From: Nocardia sp. NRRL S-836
GTDB taxonomy: Bacteria; Actinomycetota; Actinomycetes; Mycobacteriales; Pseudonocardiaceae
DNA length: 64,000 nucleotides
NCBI RefSeq assembly: GCF_001279525.1
Contig: NZ_LGDY01000036.1
Span: 89,189 to 153,188, forward strand
Reading direction: 5' to 3'
Shown: piece after piece, positions 62,452-64,000 of the stretch
How positions within the stretch are numbered: position 1 is the first letter of the stretch
Layout: each line of letters starts with the position of its first letter
Position numbers and translations under genes: made by a program
The notes under the pieces: model-generated
What the model was told of the DNA's origin: nothing
Databases searched by the model: none
Seen by the model: the letters and a program-made list of their open reading frames with translations, nothing else

Positions 62452-62994
62452 CTACAACCAGCCGCGCCGGGCCGCCAGCTGCCCCGCCTGAAACCTGCTG
62501 CGCGCCCCGAGCCTTCCCATCACGCCCGACATCACCCGTCGCACCGAACGCGCCGACGTGCCGAGCCTGGCCGCGGCCGCGTCGTCGGTCACCCCGCCGG
62601 CGAGCAGCCGCAGGACGGTTCTCTCCTGGTCGGTCAGCCCTCCCACCGCGCGCACGTCGGCGGACATCGCACCGGCCCAGAGGTGGTCGAACCAGGCTTT
62701 CAGCAGGGCGACCGCCTCGGGCGCCGTGACGGTCGCCGGCCCGGGGACCACCGCGGTGCCGTCGCAGAGCACGAGGCCCGTCGGCAGCCTCGCGCAGACG
62801 CGGACCTGGTCGTCGCCGCGCAGGAAAGCGGGAACCGAGGCGCGGTCGACGTCGTCGGGGTAGAGGACGCGCACGGGCGTTCCCCGCGGGAGGAAGCGGA
62901 GGTCGACGAGGTCGTCGCCCATCCCGCCCGACATGCACAGATCGATCTCGGTCTGTGCTCGCATGACCAATTCCTGCACATCTCCGGTACGCAT
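62452..62994 (-). CDS. LuxR-type transcriptional regulator
   Basis: The 180-residue protein has a C-terminal LuxR helix-turn-helix (GGLTDQERTVLRLLAGGVTDDAAAARLGTSARSVRRVM, about 115-170) and an N-terminal half of roughly 110 residues resembling the effector part of short TrmB/LuxR-like regulators (RGTPVRVLYPDDVDR, PTGLVLCDGTAVV). ATG 62994 is chosen because upstream sequence lacks family features. The target genes are unknown. Confidence 0.78.
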   Translation of the reverse strand: MRTGDVQELVMRAQTEIDLCMSGGMGDDLVDLRFLPRGTPVRVLYPDDVDRASVPAFLRGDDQVRVCARLPTGLVLCDGTAVVPGPATVTAPEAVALLKAWFDHLWAGAMSADVRAVGGLTDQERTVLRLLAGGVTDDAAAARLGTSARSVRRVMSGVMGRLGARSRFQAGQLAARRGWL

Positions 62995-63143
62995 GCCGAC
63001 AATGCTATTGAGGCGGCCTGGACGGCATCCCCGCAGAACCTGGACGGAACCTGGATGCGCATGTCCTGATCCGGCCACGGCATTTCCGGACGGCCGCAAA
63101 CCCTTGTCGCCGAACCGATGCGCACGGCAATGTTCACCCCACG

Positions 63144-63320
63144 ATGTTCCTGGTCGAAAGAAACCTGAAAGCAGAAGTAGACCTGGACGCGCTCAGGGGG
63201 ACGAAGCTCGAGAACCTGAGGATTCGCGTCGATGAATGCGGTTCCCACGTCGTGGCGCTCATTGCCGCGCACAACAGGGAACAGGCAGAGGCAATCGCAA
63301 CGGAAATCCTGGGAGAATAG
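63144..63320 (+). CDS. Possible small protein upstream of the secreted peptidase-like gene
   Basis: A 58-residue open frame (MFLVERNLKAEVDLDALR, ending AHNREQAEAIATEILGE) stops 2 bases before the next gene's ATG. The helical, charged composition and tight spacing suggest translational coupling. No good ribosome site precedes the ATG, and the third-position GC is lower than in the neighbours, so it may not be a gene. Confidence 0.35.
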   Translation: MFLVERNLKAEVDLDALRGTKLENLRIRVDECGSHVVALIAAHNREQAEAIATEILGE

Positions 63321-63322
63321 TC

Positions 63323-64000
63323 ATGCGTGGAATCAAGACCGTGCTGGCCGCGCTGGTCGCGGTCATCGCCCTCGGCACCGTCGCGGCACAGGCCGCCCCG
63401 ACGACGCCGAACTTCGCCGCGGGGATCGATCCCTACTCGGCCTACGACGGTCAGACGACGTGCGAGTCGTCGGCCAAACCGGGCCCGCTCGGGGTGCGGG
63501 ACCTGCTCAACGCCACCTACGGCAACCACACCTCGGGCATCGTCCGCAACTGCGACGGCGCGACCAGCGAGCACCACGAGGGCCGGGCGCTCGACTACCA
63601 CTTCAACTACTTCGACGCCGCGGACAGGGCCAAGGCCGAGGACTTCCTCGGCTGGCTGCTCGCGACCGACCAGCACGGCAACAAGCACGCGATGGCCCGC
63701 CGCCTCGGCGTCATGTACCTGATCTGGAACAACAAGATCTGGGAGGCGTACCGGCCGGACGCGGGGTGGACGCCGTACAACGGGGCCAGCCCGCACCAGG
63801 ACCACATCCACATCAGCTTCAGCTGGGCCGGCGCCAACAAGCAGACGTCGTGGTGGACGCAGGCCGCTCAGCAGATCGGTCGGATCGGTGTGCTCTCTGG
63901 CGGCACGTTGTCGGTGAAGGAGGGTGACCTGTGGTCGAGCTGGACGACGCAGGCGCATGGTGTGGCGAAGTTCGAGATCGACGGTGACCGCATCGGTGTG
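63323..64000 (+). CDS. Secreted peptidase-like protein with C-terminal repeats, runs off the window
   Basis: The first 226 residues are present. A signal peptide (KTVLAALVAVIALGTVAAQA) precedes a domain with EHHEGRALDYHFNYFD, MYLIWNNKIWEAYRP and SPHQDHIHISFSW, spaced like the His/Asp metal ligands of peptidoglycan peptidases of the M15/ARB_07466 type. After residue 185 the repeat-like sequence VLSGGTLSVKEGDLWSSWTTQAHGV begins, typical of tectonin-like beta-propeller tails in actinobacterial secreted proteins. GGGAG precedes the ATG. The 3' end is missing. Confidence 0.75.
   Translation, partial: MRGIKTVLAALVAVIALGTVAAQAAPTTPNFAAGIDPYSAYDGQTTCESSAKPGPLGVRDLLNATYGNHTSGIVRNCDGATSEHHEGRALDYHFNYFDAADRAKAEDFLGWLLATDQHGNKHAMARRLGVMYLIWNNKIWEAYRPDAGWTPYNGASPHQDHIHISFSWAGANKQTSWWTQAAQQIGRIGVLSGGTLSVKEGDLWSSWTTQAHGVAKFEIDGDRIGV

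Overview
The window is high-GC DNA from a filamentous actinomycete. GTG starts are frequent, genes often overlap by 4 bases (GTGA or ATGA), and there are a SARP/NB-ARC/TPR regulator, LAL and LuxR regulators, MEDS/STAS/SpoIIE partner-switching proteins and several secondary-metabolite loci. I infer a member of the Pseudonocardiales (Lentzea, Saccharothrix or Amycolatopsis type), but nothing in the sequence fixes the genus. I found no rRNA or tRNA genes, insertion sequences, CRISPR arrays or replication origins.

Layout: (A) 1-9.6 kb: a TPR protein, two secreted proteins (glycine-rich; choice-of-anchor P-like) and a SARP regulator. (B) 9.6-21.9 kb: a co-directional operon combining loose NRPS-type parts (carrier protein, stand-alone adenylation enzyme, acyl-ACP dehydrogenase, transglutaminase-like protein), an ectoine-synthase-like cupin, an ornithine-cyclodeaminase-like protein, a pseudouridine-5'-phosphate glycosidase plus HAD phosphatase pair (the C-ribosylation module of alnumycin and showdomycin), an MFS exporter and three glycosyltransferases. 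It ends in a clear hairpin terminator. (C) 21.9-25.4 kb: an atypical alpha/beta hydrolase with a divergent XRE regulator, then a DddA/SCP1.201-like cytosine deaminase toxin with an Imm1 immunity protein. (D) 25.6-39.0 kb: a second biosynthetic locus, mostly on the minus strand. It has an ABC exporter, AcpS, a split acyl-CoA dehydrogenase, a ketosynthase-like protein without a catalytic Cys, an ACP, a BtrK-like PLP decarboxylase, a BtrJ-like ATP-grasp ligase, a KAS III enzyme and a GNAT. A condensation-domain protein runs on the plus strand and a LAL regulator closes the locus. The ligase/ACP/decarboxylase trio implies that an amino acid is loaded on the ACP, decarboxylated there and then processed further.

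(E) 39.2-44.7 kb: a methyltransferase and a stress-signalling set (MEDS-ATPase, MEDS-STAS, SpoIIE phosphatase/kinase, STAS antagonist). (F) 44.9-50.8 kb: an amidohydrolase divergent from a tight operon of a tyrosine-ammonia-lyase-like enzyme, a carboxylate-amine ligase and a phenolic acid decarboxylase, facing a group II PLP decarboxylase. (G) 51.0-53.6 kb: a TPR sensor that seems to have lost its HTH domain, a Cys-rich protein and a STAS protein. (H) 53.6-59.1 kb: carbohydrate-related exported proteins sharing LacI-type operator palindromes. One is frameshifted, and one is a GH43 enzyme reduced to its two ends. (I) 59.2-64.0 kb: pyridoxal kinase, small hypothetical proteins, a membrane protein, a LuxR-type regulator and a secreted protein that runs off the window.

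The strongest candidates for undescribed biology are loci B and D, followed by the deaminase toxin pair and the coumarate operon in F.
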